A DNA stretch of 64,000 nucleotides. It comes from Notospermus geniculatus. Lineage: Eukaryota > Nemertea > Pilidiophora > Heteronemertea > Lineidae. Numbering within the stretch: the first letter of the stretch is position 1; every line of letters starts with the position of its first letter. Both the position numbers and the translations under genes were made by a program. The notes under the pieces were generated by a model, which worked only from the letters and a program-made list of their open reading frames with translations, was not told where the DNA came from and ran no database searches. Shown one piece after another: positions 9,601 through 17,800 of the stretch. The DNA is taken from NCBI GenBank assembly GCA_002633025.1, contig NMRB01001265.1:22831-86830 (forward strand), written 5' to 3'.

Positions 9601-12076
9601 CTCTTGAAGAGGCGGAGGCCCATAGGTCTCTGAATCTGGGTGAACGTCAACTTGAGATTGTCTCTACCATGTCTACCTCTGTCTGCTCTTTACCTCAAGT
9701 GCACATGTAGGTGGTCACTTTCATTGTCACTGTCAACAGGGTTCTGCTCAAGACTGAACGAGTGTCGGTCATAAAGGGGTCTGGAGGCCCTCCCAAAAAT
9801 ATTTGAAATCTAGACTTGCTGAAATGCGATTTCCTGGCACCTGATAGTCAAAATAATGAGCTCATTTGGCATCAAAATGACCCTGATCCACTCTGGTGCA
9901 ACTTAGACAGCCTGCCGTTGTCACTGTCATTGGTCAGAACTGTGTACTGTTTAAGAAGCCCTGTCGGGAAGCACATTTGGTGAGAATGGGAACAGAAAGG
10001 AAATTCGGAAGTGTGCGTGGCGGGCCTCTCTTGTGGCACACTTCGTTAGTTCTGATGGTCGGAAAATACTCTTTTTAGACCGAGTGCCAGTCGGCATTTC
10101 TGCGCCCTGGACGGAAACGTCCGGCCCTGACCAGCAGCGGCAGAACCCTGTGTCAAGTTAGTTCCAGGTATTGCACATGACCAATAGGCTGTAGTGTTTT
10201 AAAGTTAGCGTAAATGTGACCCGTCACAGCAAAAACCGTCTTAAAGTCACACTAGATATGAGCCAGGATGAACCAAAACAACTCCAGGAGATAAAGGAAG
10301 AAATCCAATCACTCAAATTTTACAGAAGACAGAAAATAAGCCAAGGCCTACTGAAATTGACAAAACGTTGGTCTCAACCTGCCAACTTCGGAGCGACTTA
10401 GTGCCCGGTACTGGTTTTGCGGTGACAGGTCATAAATGTGTTCGGAGGAAGGCCAATGTACCTCTGAAATAAACTAGATTAGACTGAATGAAAGGAGGTT
10501 TTACTTTAACCTAGGGCCTATGTCATCTGTACCCATGAAGCTCTTGCAATTTATGTTTCATTTCTTGGCTACTGTCTATCGTTTACGCTTTCAGTTTGAA
10601 ATGTATCTTTTGAATGACATTCCAGAATTAGATTTTGACCAGCATGGGGATTTCAATTGGCCACGATCTCACAATTCAATATATCTACTCTTGCAGGTGA
10701 AGCGTGTCCCAGGATCGAGCGGGCGTCTGCACAAGACGGAAGATGGAGAGTGGGAGTGGTCAGATGACGAACTGGATGAGCATTCCGAGGAAGGGATGGC
10801 AGCTGTAACTGCCGAGAGGGTAAGACGTCTGAAGGTGGGGATGTTTCAAAAGCGGAAGAGCCGTCAACAAATTCTGCTATTTATTGTCTTCTAGTGCATA
10901 TGACGGGATGTTAGTCCTTCCAGTCGCATGGGCTCATCGGACGCGCCATTTTATCGGTATGATGATCTTTTCCAGTCTCCACGGGTGAAGAGTTCGATGC
11001 CATCATTCCCAGAACAGGATGGTGCTAGCAAACCAGACGTCGAGCCCGGCAAACCCATGAGTCTGGTATTAAGGTTAAGGAACGAAAAGAGAGAATTGAA
11101 TGATATACGATTTGACTTCACTCCTAATGTCGGTAAGTTTGCCCGGCTGTGTGAGTTGGACTTGGAGATTGGAACACAAGTTTTACCTTGTTGGAGGAAA
11201 ACATCACCTTTGGGGTGAAATGTTTTCGCTGTTCCTGGGTCAGAAAGGCGAATATTACTTAATACGAGTACGCAATCTCAACTTTTTATTCAACTTGTCC
11301 CAACTCGCTCCATTGCACCCAGCAGCGGCTCTGCGCCTTCTAATTTGCAACAACGACAGTACATCACGTAATGATGTCAGGACGTCCTGGACCAGGCAAG
11401 GATGCTGCAGGGATCGCGGCAGTGACGTCATCAGGCCAGGATGACGTCATCTAATCGTTGGATCACCACAGAGGTTCTGGGTGTGGTCCCAAGTCAGTGC
11501 TGCTTGTTTTCAGTGGTGTCATTATTGACATCAACTGCATTCTTGCAACTCTCTCTGCGTTACAGACACATCAGAGAGTGTAGCTCTCGAGCTTGTTGAG
11601 GCTGGCCTTGTCGATGGCAAAGATAGATGCGCCGTCGCGGCCAATTTGCGGAAGATGATCGAAGACCCATCTCCTAATAAGACTATTACATTTGCCGTCG
11701 TAAGTACAATTCTCAGAATACACTACACATCGGGCATGAAACTTGTATACATGTATTTGTAATCATATTATGTTGTTGTGCCATCAGTTAACCCAAGGCT
11801 GTCAGATTGGTATTGGAAACATTGGTGCCTGGCACCTGTCGCTACCCCTGGGCCCATATGCATAAAGGTGAAGTTAGGGTGAATCATACTTTAGAATGCC
11901 ATATTCAGTGCTCAGCTCTCAATTCACTTTTCAAAATTTGACTATTGTATTCATTTCTATTCTCATTTCAGAAAGCTGGGTGCAAATCAAACGAGATAAG
12001 CGACGAAAAATCACTTATTGGATATGCCCAGCTGTCATATACGTGTAAAAGTCCCTCATCACCACCAGCTGTATAA
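554..12076 (+). CDS. OXSR1/STK39-like: OSR1/SPAK-type Ste20 kinase gene (whole span, 5' end missing)
   Basis: This is a Ste20 germinal-centre kinase of the OSR1/SPAK group. In known members WNK kinases activate it and it phosphorylates cation-chloride cotransporters, docking to RFxV/I motifs through its C-terminal CCT domain. The exons join in phase. They carry the glycine-rich loop (GSGATAIV), the VAIK lysine, catalytic HRDIKAGN, DFGVS, the activation loop [12 protein letters not shown] with the threonine that WNK phosphorylates in relatives, the [12 protein letters not shown] linker block and a CCT domain (SLVLRLRN to IGYAQLS). Without the two optional exons the visible part is about 464 residues; human OSR1 is 527. 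The first exon, expected to hold 20 to 25 residues, is missing. One gene precedes the single vertebrate split into OXSR1 and STK39, so one symbol cannot be chosen. Unusual features are a 927-base internal exon and a partly duplicated second exon. Several introns hold MITE-like elements. Confidence 0.93.
1004..1113. repeat. Foldback element, GGCCCGTATTTAGAA head
   Basis: A near-perfect palindrome in the first visible intron. The left arm (AGAATGCTCCTCAACATAAA and onward) pairs with the right arm ending GTTGAGGAGCATTCT, with a short loop between. It has the same head type as the elements at 22971 and 31440. Confidence 0.85.
1179..1522. mobile_element. MITE with CCGTATTTTTCGGACTATAAG ends
   Basis: The left end (TACCGTATTTTTCGGACTAT) and right end (TATAGTCGCGAAAATACGGTA) are inverted repeats. 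The interior repeats the motif GCGCCTTATAG several times and carries a 15-base direct repeat (TCACAACAAGCTAAT). It is a non-autonomous DNA element with no coding capacity. Confidence 0.8.
1779..1887 (+). CDS. OXSR1/STK39-like: Kinase exon: KEIQAM to the hinge
   Basis: The acceptor is ctcactacag and the exon opens in phase 0 with [20 protein letters not shown]. It continues through [14 protein letters not shown], which is the C-helix and hinge region, and ends at G|gtgagt in phase 1. Its last 40 or so bases, the donor and the adjoining intron are repeated at about 2147 to 2400. Confidence 0.93.
1906..2060. repeat. Foldback elements following the second kinase exon
   Basis: One element starts CCCATATTCATAAAACTTAA and closes with the complementary sequence ending TTATGGACCC. 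A second follows directly with GGGGCCGTATGCATAAAA and its inverted partner TTTTTTATGCATAC. Both are copied in the tandem duplicate at about 2206 to 2410. Confidence 0.75.
2147..2410 (+). pseudogene. Tandem copy of the 3' part of the second kinase exon plus intron
   Basis: From 2147 the sequence repeats 1846 to 2060: the end of the exon (encoding [13 protein letters not shown]), the same gtgagt donor and the following foldback element. The copy has no acceptor or upstream half of the exon, so it cannot be a normal exon. It carries an intact 5' splice site inside the intron. Confidence 0.8.
2718..2859 (+). CDS. OXSR1/STK39-like: Kinase exon: GSLLDIIK to QIHR
   Basis: The acceptor is tcttttgcag. 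The exon completes a glycine codon and encodes [10 protein letters not shown], a variable loop, then [20 protein letters not shown] (the E-helix) and ends in QIH plus two bases of the arginine of HRD. The donor is AG|gtaatt (phase 2). Confidence 0.93.
3157..3322 (+). CDS. OXSR1/STK39-like: Kinase exon: catalytic and activation loops
   Basis: The exon completes the HRD motif and encodes [24 protein letters not shown], then a lysine-rich loop and the activation segment [17 protein letters not shown], ending at a phase-0 gtaaga donor. The threonine in TFVGTP corresponds to the WNK phosphorylation site of OSR1/SPAK. All catalytic residues are present, so an active kinase is expected. Confidence 0.95.
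3618..3795. mobile_element. MITE with CAGTGGAACCTCTCTATTAAG ends
   Basis: Inverted ends (CAGTGGAACCTCTCTATTAA and GGAGGTTCCACTG) enclose further inverted copies of the GTCCTTAATAGAGAG motif. It is inserted just upstream of a kinase-exon acceptor. Confidence 0.8.
3816..3917 (+). CDS. OXSR1/STK39-like: Kinase exon: [17 protein letters not shown]
   Basis: The exon has 34 codons, phase 0 at both ends, with acceptor ttttttctag and donor AAG|gtaact. It encodes [20 protein letters not shown] and ends in YHKYPPMK, kinase subdomain IX. A MITE ends about 20 bases upstream of the acceptor, so the polypyrimidine tract follows directly on the element. Confidence 0.95.
4153..4286 (+). CDS. OXSR1/STK39-like: Kinase exon: [15 protein letters not shown] to KKDASER
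   Basis: The acceptor is gcattgcag. The exon encodes [16 protein letters not shown], a charged stretch, then [15 protein letters not shown] and ends two bases into the next arginine (donor AG|gtcagt). This is the C-lobe region before the last kinase helix. Confidence 0.93.
4447..4555 (+). CDS. OXSR1/STK39-like: Kinase exon: end of the C-lobe
   Basis: After acceptor tgtttgcag the exon encodes (R)[18 protein letters not shown], then [12 protein letters not shown], and ends at NKPQK with a phase-0 gtaggt donor. This matches the end of the OSR1 kinase domain and the helix that follows it. Confidence 0.93.
5315..6241 (+). CDS. OXSR1/STK39-like: Candidate 927-base internal exon: acidic repeat-bearing linker
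   Basis: A frame stays open for more than 300 codons after a strong acceptor (cccatttctttcag). It starts in phase 0, matching the preceding exon, and reaches a phase-0 donor candidate (CTG|gtatta; an alternative ATG|gtcaga lies 12 bases earlier). It begins [12 protein letters not shown] and contains an acidic, Ser/Pro-rich stretch including [14 protein letters not shown]. Four tandem copies of a 12-residue unit ([12 protein letters not shown] type) follow. No known domain is visible and the sequence looks disordered. It would sit between the kinase domain and the PGSSGR block, where vertebrate OSR1 has only a short linker. Length, frame and acceptor support a real exon; the donor is weak and it may be alternatively spliced. 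Confidence 0.65.
5660..5803 (+). repeat. 36-bp tandem repeat, four units, inside the linker exon
   Basis: Four nearly identical 36-bp units run head to tail. The period is twelve codons, so the frame is kept and each unit encodes [12 protein letters not shown] or a close variant. Copy number is likely to vary between individuals. Confidence 0.9.
6450..6811. mobile_element. MITE with GGGAGCATCCATTAAGTACG ends
   Basis: The left end GGGAGCATCCATTAAGTACG is inverted at the right end (CGTACTTTAAATGGATGCTCCC). The interior has C-rich stretches and no long frame with recognisable coding content. Confidence 0.8.
7839..8040. mobile_element. MITE with TGTGACCCGGCACAGCAAAA ends
   Basis: Inverted ends TGTGACCCGGCACAGCAAAA / TTTTGTCGTGCCAGGTCACA, with CGACTCA and its complement just inside. 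It belongs to the same loose family as the elements at 10215 and 17956. Confidence 0.75.
8282..8356 (+). CDS. OXSR1/STK39-like: Candidate 75-base cassette exon in the kinase gene
   Basis: A strong acceptor (ttattttccctttcag) and a good donor (GGT|gtaggt) bound 25 open codons that are phase 0 on both sides. It can therefore be included or skipped without breaking the kinase frame. It encodes [20 protein letters not shown] and then LLPPG. I recognise no family match, and borders and phase are the only evidence. Confidence 0.35.
8816..9074. mobile_element. Foldback MITE filled with GCGTAACTTACG repeats
   Basis: The termini TACAGTACAGGTCACAATTG and CAATTGTGACCTGTACTGTA are inverted repeats followed by ACATCCCT/AGGGATGT. 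The interior is almost entirely short CGTAACTC/GCGTAAGTTACG units in both orientations, so it can fold in many registers. Confidence 0.85.
9580..9632. repeat. Short perfect hairpin
   Basis: A palindrome of about 53 bases: CAGAGACCTATGGGCCTC pairs with its complement after a small central loop (AGCCTCTTGAAGAGGC). It lies within the large kinase intron. Confidence 0.8.
9736..10151. mobile_element. Repeat with ACAGGGTTCTGC inverted ends
   Basis: ACAGGGTTCTGC at the left and GCAGAACCCTGT at the right form short terminal inverted repeats around about 390 bases that contain no recognisable gene. Confidence 0.5.
10215..10433. mobile_element. MITE, TGTGACCCGTCACAGCAAAA family, copy 1
   Basis: The left end TGTGACCCGTCACAGCAAAA has a diverged inverted partner at the right (TTTTGCGGTGACAGGTCATA). 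Internal text such as TTGGTCTCAACCTGCCAA is shared, in reverse, with the copy at 17956, and a fragment occurs near 8632. Confidence 0.8.
10697..10819 (+). CDS. OXSR1/STK39-like: Exon with the [12 protein letters not shown] block
   Basis: The exon has 41 codons, phase 0 at both ends (acceptor ctcttgcag, donor AGG|gtaaga). It encodes [20 protein letters not shown] followed by [13 protein letters not shown]. This acidic block after the kinase domain is characteristic of the OSR1/SPAK/Frayed family and makes the assignment specific. Confidence 0.95.
10976..11132 (+). CDS. OXSR1/STK39-like: Exon: start of the CCT domain
   Basis: The acceptor is gatcttttccag. The exon begins SPRVKSS, runs through a proline-rich linker and enters the conserved C-terminal domain with [20 protein letters not shown]. 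It ends FTPNV plus one base (donor G|gtaagt). The CCT domain binds RFxV/I peptides in WNKs and transporters. Confidence 0.93.
11566..11699 (+). CDS. OXSR1/STK39-like: Exon: middle of the CCT domain
   Basis: It completes an aspartate codon and encodes [19 protein letters not shown], then [12 protein letters not shown], and ends TITFAV at a phase-0 gtaagt donor. This corresponds to the AGLVDG and ANLQKI region of human OSR1. Confidence 0.94.
11972..12076 (+). CDS. OXSR1/STK39-like: Last coding exon of the kinase
   Basis: After acceptor ttctcatttcag it encodes [25 protein letters not shown] and a short tail KSPSSPPAV before a TAA. Human OSR1 ends shortly after the LIGFAQLS motif, so this protein has about ten extra residues. 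I found no clear AATAAA signal close downstream. Confidence 0.92.
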   Translation, partial: KAGCKSNEISDEKSLIGYAQLSYTCKSPSSPPAV

Positions 12077-12349
12077 TCCAAGTAGATCCTAGAAAATTGT
12101 GCTCGAATATGTGTAATGCAATATACCAGTTGAACTGAGACATCGAATCCGTACTGATGCTCTGATGGGATGGACGCGCAGAGGTTTATGAATTTTTTTG
12201 TAAAGTTTTGTACTCCCCTTCTGAAATGTGGCAGTTGATCCACTTTCTTGGCAACTTACCCTCTGAAATAGGGCACTGCACATAATGCTTCTATAGCTGC
12301 ATTTAATGGTTGAAGCCTTCTTGAGGAGATTCTCTGTCAATTTTCCCTT

Positions 12350-12834
12350 TAAAGCTGACCTACTTCCATTACCCTACCGCATAGAGTGACAAAATAGACA
12401 TGCTGCGCCACAGTGCGGCAGGTAGATTAAGTACAAACGCCCGTCATTCTTCAACCAACATCTCCAGACACCATATACCGAAAATACATGTACATCCTTG
12501 GTGTCACTGTCGTTCAACCGTGAGGAGCTGAGGAGGACAGATATCTAATAGGAGCAGTCAGTCGCGCGTATTGCCAAAAGATGGCAGCACAGTTCTAGCG
12601 GACCAATACAAAAGAAACTTATCTTGATTGGTGCTCAATCAGGAATGAATGGGTCTGCTATATGCATTGAATTGGGCCGTAGTGACACCTATTGGTCAAC
12701 TCACTGACAGCTCGTATTGTTCCAGTACGCTGAGCAATACTCGGTCAGTATGTACTGACTGAGTATATACTGGCAGGTGTTTTTGTCGCACTGTGCGGTA
12801 AGGTAATGGAAATAGGTCAGCTTAAGTAAAGATT
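12350..12834. mobile_element. MITE with TAAAGCTGACCTACTTCC ends
   Basis: TAAAGCTGACCTACTTCCAT at the left is inverted at the right (ATGGAAATAGGTCAGCTTAA). The pairing continues through ACCCTACCGCA / TGCGGTAAGGT. Length is about 485 bases with no coding content. Confidence 0.8.
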
Positions 12835-13437
12835 TTAAGTTACTCAGCATCATAAATGAATTGAATTTTGTCTCTTGAGAGTGAAAGGGTTGGACGACGC
12901 ATTGTGTGGCTAAAGTTAATGTGGATTAGACCCATATCAATGGAAGCCTGTTCGACAGGTCTGACCTAAATTTTGCTGCTCAGTACCAAAACACTTGAAA
13001 TTTTAGTTATAATGTGCTAGTTAATGATCTCAACCTTGATAGAACCACATTAAATCCCGACAGTGTGCGTTAGGTTCTGTATCTCGCGACTGCCAACATA
13101 ACTTTTGACCTTTAAGCAACGTCGTATATGCTCGAAAGACTGTTCAAATCTATCTACCGGTACATGTATTTGAATGGTCTAAGTTACAAATTATTAGGTA
13201 TTGTGAGTGTTGCTACACATAAAAGAATGAGTTGACGCATGTTACTGACATGCCTGATGAAGGGTTAGTCACGCTATAACAGCACATTGAACTTCTCAAG
13301 TGATGAAAGCATGGCGGCCATTTTTGTTTCGATATAGTATCAGTCCAGCCTCGGTGTCACCACTGGCTAAGTAAGTTGGACAGACACAAGTCTTATCAAG
13401 GTGGGGAGGGAGAAAGAGTCACCTCATTCAGGGACAA

Positions 13438-13611
13438 TACACTGCAAAAAATCCCTGGCTCAAATGACTGCTGAGCCACCAATTTAAGCCACTTTTGGCT
13501 CCGCGTGAGCCAAAAGACCCCCCTTCAGAGGCCTCAAATGGCTCCGGTGTTCAAAAATGACTCAAAAGTCCTCAAAGTGGCTCATCCTGAGCCAGGATTA
13601 TTTGCAGTGTA
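13438..13611. mobile_element. MITE with ACACTGCAAAAAATCC ends
   Basis: The termini ACACTGCAAAAAATCCCTGG and CCAGGATTATTTGCAGTGT are inverted repeats. The interior is rich in GGCTCA/TGAGCC words. Confidence 0.75.
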
Positions 13612-13696
13612 GCACCTTTACATTACCACCTTATGGTGTGCAAGACTGCCGTGTACATGTAACACTTAACAGGTTGCAGTTTACTGGGGACATACT

Positions 13697-13940
13697 AGTA
13701 GTGGCGCAGTGGTTCAAGCATCGGACTCATGTCCAAGAGGCCAAGGGTTCAATTCCTGGTTAATAAGTTGCCCCTTTCTACTGTCCACTGGTCTGAAAGG
13801 ATAAAGTGATGCACCCATGAAGTGGAAAGACTGGGATACATGTAATATAGTGTGAAGTGCCTTAGACACTGTGCTGCAGTATGAAGGGGCTGTGTATGCC
13901 ACCTGTTATTAGCCTGAGATCGTGTATATAGGAGGCAAAA
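13697..13940 (+). mobile_element. tRNA-derived SINE
   Basis: The element begins with an A-box-like GTGGCGCAGTGGTTCAAGC and, about 45 bases on, a B-box-like GGGTTCAATTCCTGG, the internal RNA polymerase III promoter of tRNA-derived SINEs. The following 150 bases are not tRNA-like. It does not fold as a complete tRNA, so I do not call a tRNA gene. Confidence 0.65.
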
Positions 13941-14440
13941 TATTGTTGTTCTGGATTGTGTCAGAATGGACTCGTTTGAGGTCATGGTAGGCCTACCCTT
14001 GGAGGAATACAGCCAAGGCCTAGGCCTACCTAACCGAGCGAGGTATTGTATCATGAACGAATGGTATATTAAAGTGTAAAGGTATTATGTACATATCCAT
14101 TAATTTGCAAAAGTTAGGAGTTCAAGAAATACACTAGTTCCTAAGTATGAGGTCGTTGCTTCTTTTTAGCTCACCCCCGGTAAGCTTTAGTCATGACGTG
14201 GCATCCGTTGTTGTCCGAGTTAGCAGGGTACGCTTCGTAACCTCTGGGACTACGGTATAGCCCGAAACTTTGTAGGCATGGTAGGTATATACCCGTAGGT
14301 CAATGACCTTGACACCACACAGCTCCCTGAGATGACAACAAAGTAAGGTCTTTAGAGGGGCGGACCCAGATATTCCAAACCCAACATCTTCTCCGATGAG
14401 ACAAACGAATTTTCCCAAATATGTATACTTCATCTCATTT

Positions 14441-14617
14441 TGGAGGAATTATACTGTATTGTACTGTCAGTATAATTCCTCCAAGATCTCATAAAAGCCC
14501 AATGCCAGTCATTTGTATGTTTGATGCGAGACGTAAGGTGGCGCTGCATCATTCGTAACACTTCGAGTGTTTTCGTCATTCGTCGTCTGGACGACTGCAG
14601 CGCCACCTTACGTCTTT
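14441..14617. repeat. Two adjacent hairpins
   Basis: GGAGGAATTATACTG at 14441 pairs with its inverted copy ending at about 14481. At 14527, GAGACGTAAGGTGGCGCTGC pairs with GCAGCGCCACCTTACGTCT ending near 14615, around a loop with further internal pairing. Confidence 0.8.
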
Positions 14618-14801
14618 CAAAGCTACAACTAGAGATCACCACAATGACTAGAGAATATGACTACAACAGAGTCTTTATTTTGTAACGTCTTTATTTGCGG
14701 CTATAACCGCCCATAGCGGGCAAGAAGACTGCCGAATCAACCTTCGTTCATCGGCGGCAGAGACAGAGTTGGTTCAGGCTGTCGACGACAACATCAACAT
14801 C

Positions 14802-14819
14802 ATGGCGTCTACTGGCCAG
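14802..14819 (+). CDS. Exon 1: MASTGQ
   Basis: ATG in a good context (catcATGg) followed by five codons and a phase-0 donor CAG|gtgaca. The upstream 150 bases look like an untranslated leader. The exon is short, but the frame joins the UBA exon exactly, giving the domain its usual position at the very N-terminus. Confidence 0.65.
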
Positions 14820-17800
14820 GTGACATTTTCTATTTTTTCATATTTTTGGGTGGAGAAAACGGCACACTTCACATCTGTGACACATTCCATGCGTGTCTTT
14901 ATGAGAATAAGATAAAGATGTAGAGAATACTGCTTTAAATGGTGGAAGTTTTCACCGGAAAATTGCTCATTATTGTGATGTGCGGAAGAGCGATCACAAA
15001 AAAAGTTGGATCAATCAGTCATGGTCATCATGCATGCATGCATGACATGCACAACACGAACACAAAAACATGACAAATTAGGCTAACAAAGTGAAGTGAT
15101 GACCATGACTGATTTGCTGATGATGTGTGTGATGACAGTGACACTGACGGGCCAACATCAACATGGATGGGGCCTAAAAAAAAAATGTCTTTTTTCGGGT
15201 CATGCCAGTTTGAAAAACTAGGGTCGGTCGGTCGGAATAAAATTTTATTTTTTTGACATTAGCCTATTTCCCAAAGTTTGCTTGAAAAACTGTTGTAAAA
15301 TAGGAAAACGTCAGCTGAAATAACGAAGTGGAACTGATCTGTAACCAGGTCTGAGCGGACCTCAAAAACCAAGTATACTCGCTACAAGAAGTACGGAATC
15401 CCAAAATGCACAGCGCCAGGCGAACTCGATTAAAAGTGTACCCCATATATCGAGTATCCAATCCCGAAATGCAACGCGCAATNTTTCTTTACAAATAAGT
15501 TTCGAAATAGAGGTCTCTTTTGGTGTTGTCAGTTTTCACCCGAGATGGTCCGCAATCAATGACGTTTATCTATAGCTAGGGCCTATAGATGGATATTCAA
15601 TGACGTCATCACACGATGTAAACATGCTGCGTGCGCAAATTGGCGCCCTGTTCCACCAATGACGTTACGTCGTTTGACGTGCGCACGCAAACTGGCGCCG
15701 TTGATGACGTCATTTTGTAAACAAAAACAGCAGAATGCAACCCGTCTATATATAGGGGCCTAGGCCTACCTAGGCCTCGGAAGCTAGGTAGGCCTAGGCT
15801 ATCTGTGCTGTGATCATGTGGAAGAAAGGATTGCATTGGTTGGCAGTGGCCAGGCCTACATCCATCTTGGTGGGTGCTGCCCTCTATCATCCAAATAGGC
15901 CTAGCGCCTAGGCCTATAGGCCAATCGTGAGTGTTCAGCCCCGAGACACGAGAGGTTTCCGAAGTTCATGGATGCCGTGGCATATATATATTAGGCCTAG
16001 GCCTATAACATGTATAAGGCATTGATCGAAGGTGCTGAAATGAATTCTTCTATTCTATTGCTTTTTCAGAGTGTAGATGATCTTATGAATTGTCTTATGG
16101 GAATGGGATTTGAATTCTCGGACTGCCAAGAAGCAATACAAAATGGGAAGCTTACTGTTGAGGAGGTAGTGGAATGGTAAATGAAATTGGCAACTTCAGT
16201 ATCTTTTTATGTTTATTTACTTTGCTGTTTAGTTATTTCATTCAGCAGTTCTTTGTCGATTGTAAACATCTGTTGGTTGTTCCTACATTCTCTGTAATTC
16301 TTCTTTCAGGATTCTTGCTGGGAAACCTTCATCTCAGCCACCTTCAAATTCTGGCAGCCTCAGACTTAGAGTAAGTAGGCCTGGATGTATCCTCTCAAAA
16401 GAAAAGACAAGAGGTTCAAAGCATACCCAGTGGTGACTGTCTTTCTAAAGTGCGCCAGGACTTCTCTCTGAGTGAATTGCAAAAAATACTCAGTGACTTC
16501 GAAAAATACTGCCGGAACAGGGATTGACATAAGCCAAGGCCATTTTCCAAAACACCCTTGCTGGCCCTCTAAAGTGTCCAGGGCCATGGCTGGCTGACCC
16601 TTGGCCTATTGTGTGCCTTCATTTGATAAATGTGATAATAAACTGGGTCTAGCTGAAATTGACCATCCATGACCTTGGACAACAATCACTGTGGATTAGA
16701 ATAGAGGGCCAGCAAGGGTGTTTTGGAAAATGGCCTTGGCTTATGTCAATCCCTGCCGGAATGGTGCATTAGATTCACTTACGTACCGGTATTTATCATT
16801 CTTCTATTGTAGAAAGATGATGAAAGTGGCCTCTCCAGGTTAAGCAACCCGTTTGTTCCTGATGACCAACCAGCTGCTGAAATAAACACCAACCCTTCAG
16901 TCCTTGATGCCTTCTCCCCACCAAATCAATTCCATGCTGCTGAAACATCAAGTGATGTGCCATGTCCCATTGTGCCAGCTGCAGCAGCTACAACGCCCAC
17001 TGAGGGTTCTGAAGTAGTTAGTCGTACGCACATGAGTGACGAAGCAATTTTGCAAATGTACCTCCTCGGCCATATCGCACTTTCTGATTTTTCTGTCGCA
17101 AATTGCGATGCGATACCGCTTATTTTGAGCCTTGCGCTCTACTAGCACGTTGTTTCTGTGATCATTCAATTTTCATGCGCTGTCAGATTCAGTCAGAGTA
17201 AATATGTCCAAGTACGAGATTGACCCCCAGCTGATCTTCTTCCAGCCATCTCAGGAAAGTGGTGCTCGACTGTTACCCTTATGCAACAAATGAACTTCTA
17301 ACTGCTCTGAGGTGAGTACATGTAGCATCCCATTGCCCTTTCTTTGTACATGAAGGGTGAACCAAAGTTGTACAGAATAATAGGAGGCGGTTAAACAGTC
17401 TTGAAGTTGTGTGTTGGAACCCTGATATAAGAGTGTACAGGAAAATGACTAAGTTAGGGGTGAATAAGGAGACTACGGGTAGGTAGTTCCCGGCACTCAC
17501 CACTTCAGGCATCCAGCAGGAATGACCTTGAATATCATGTGCATTTATGTTGGTAGATACATGTATCTAGGTATTAGTTAAGAGTGCAAGTATGATGGGC
17601 TAAATCTTTGTTTCAGATTGCACACAAATGTTGTCCATCTTAGTCTGTGTTACTGCCCGTTGATAACCGATAGGGGTTTACAGCCGCTCACAGCATTGAA
17701 ACGATTGAAGACCCTCAACTTGGGGAACTGCAAACAGATCACAAACAACTCTGTCCAAGTGTTAAGAGGTAATATTGCAAAGCAAGTTAAGTGTTTAAAG

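Larger units (their letters stand above)
12077..14801. other. Intergenic interval between the two genes
   Basis: I see no exon here. It holds the 3' untranslated region of the kinase, two MITEs, one tRNA-derived SINE, a short hairpin near 14441 and a longer hairpin near 14527. The last 150 bases are probably the promoter and 5' untranslated region of the UBA-LRR gene. No clear TATA box or poly(A) signal was found. Confidence 0.6.

Noticed and set aside
17058-17145. Read-through of exon 4 to the TAG at 17143 as the natural C-terminus
   Set aside because: Exon 5 onward continues in phase to a full repeat protein. A short UBA-only product by read-through stays possible but is not supported by anything else.
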